From: Ichthyophonus hoferi
Taxonomy: Eukaryota > Opisthokonta > Ichthyosporea > Ichthyophonida > Ichthyophonidae
Length of the DNA: 64,000 nt
Direction of reading: 5' to 3'
NCBI GenBank assembly: GCA_002751075.1
Contig: NAOQ01000102.1
Location: 62,881-126,880, forward strand
Shown here piece after piece: positions 63,250 through 64,000 of the stretch. The first letter of the stretch is position 1; each line of letters starts with the position of its first letter. Position numbers and translations under genes: made by a program. The notes below the pieces were generated by a model that searched no databases, had not been told where the DNA came from, and worked only from the letters and a program-made list of their open reading frames with translations.

Positions 63250-64000
63250 CAATTTTGATAGATTACCTGGGATTGCCGTCTAACACCAATAGATTGGACT
63301 AACTATTTTCCCAGGCTAAATATGTAAAAAATAATTGCTAATAATATCAAATGTTTATAGCTATAAAAAGAAATACCCAAATTAATTAAATATTTCTGTT
63401 TTAAAAAATCCCAATTAACTGAATAAGAATTGTTTTTCATCATTTCATTGGCTTTGACCACCAGATTAATCTCATTCTATCAAGATCCAACCTCTATGCT
63501 CTTATTGGCATAATCGATTTTTAACCAGCTCTAGTATTTGTTGATCTTTAGGACCGCTTATTTTACTATTGTATCATCTAATATACCATATTATGTTTCT
63601 CCAATGTTTTTCATATATATAGAAAGATAAATAAATATCATGTTTGTACAGAATTAATTGGAATTTTGTATTTATTGTTGTCTAAAATTAGATAATTCAT
63701 ATCCAGTATTTGGAACACCTAATTAAGCCTAATTATTCATGTGCTAGACAAATCGACACACCAGTTACCTCACTATTTGCCCTGGATATTTGTTTGAATA
63801 CATATTGAGCTTTAAGCTTAACCCCAATATATATGTGTGCATATGGGTAGCTACATATCCATGCTTGTGAAATCCTCTATATATTTGGTCCTTTTTAAGG
63901 TATACAGCTTAATTGTGTTAATATTGAATGATACCTTTGTCATCTTAATATATATGTTGAAATCTTGAGCAATAGTGGCATGCGCTCGCCATATATAGGC
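63250..64000. other. Window end, no gene recognised
   Basis: A+T-rich sequence with several CCAAT/ATTGG pentamers (for example near 63448 and 63506) upstream of the minus-strand promoter repeat. No coding frame is supported. Confidence 0.4.

Noticed and set aside
50166-64000. Looked for tRNA and snRNA genes in the quiet regions
   Set aside because: No GGTTCRA-type B box with a matching cloverleaf, and no U1, U2, U4, U5 or U6 core sequences, were found by eye; the promoter repeat does not match these families.

Overview
The window is nuclear DNA of a eukaryote, A+T-rich (about one third G+C by eye). It has intron-rich housekeeping genes with GT-AG introns, TATA and CCAAT promoters, AATAAA polyadenylation signals, microsatellites and old Copia-type retroelements. 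A forkhead transcription factor points to an opisthokont or close relative. The alpha-COP protein is animal-like over most of its length but keeps the four-cysteine C-terminal zinc ribbon that is degenerate in human. An early-branching animal or a unicellular relative of animals fits best, but I cannot name a species.

Layout. Positions 1551-18829 (+) hold a complete 29-exon gene for coatomer subunit alpha (COPA, 1233 residues). It is followed tail-to-tail by a single-exon gene for an unrecognised 387-residue protein (19831-20994, -). A gene-poor stretch follows, carrying a 73-bp foldback, a flanking direct repeat and a promoter-like repeat whose second copy lies 40 kb away. Next on the minus strand are a cytochrome b5 reductase (24930-26445) and, just upstream of it, a two-exon cytochrome b5 (27615-28474). 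After these come a small TATA-driven EF-hand gene (30473-30745, +) and a complete seven-exon ribulose-5-phosphate 3-epimerase gene (RPE, 31670-35176, -).

From about 37.5 to 50.2 kb lie three broken relics of Copia-type LTR retrotransposons, two of them head to head. Beyond them are a single-exon divergent forkhead gene (55742-56755, -), a long quiet region with a degenerate direct repeat (59.2 and 60.5 kb), and a basic proline-rich open frame (62115-62486, -).

The genes do not form one pathway. COPA serves Golgi-to-ER vesicle traffic, b5 and b5 reductase are natural electron-transfer partners, RPE is a pentose-phosphate enzyme, and the forkhead protein is a regulator. The most interesting unexplained items are the paired promoter-bearing repeat (23.0 and 63.2 kb), the adjacent b5 and b5-reductase genes with a large insertion in the reductase, the excess of CCAAT and TGACGTCA motifs, and the perfect 3' splice site abutting the COPA start codon.
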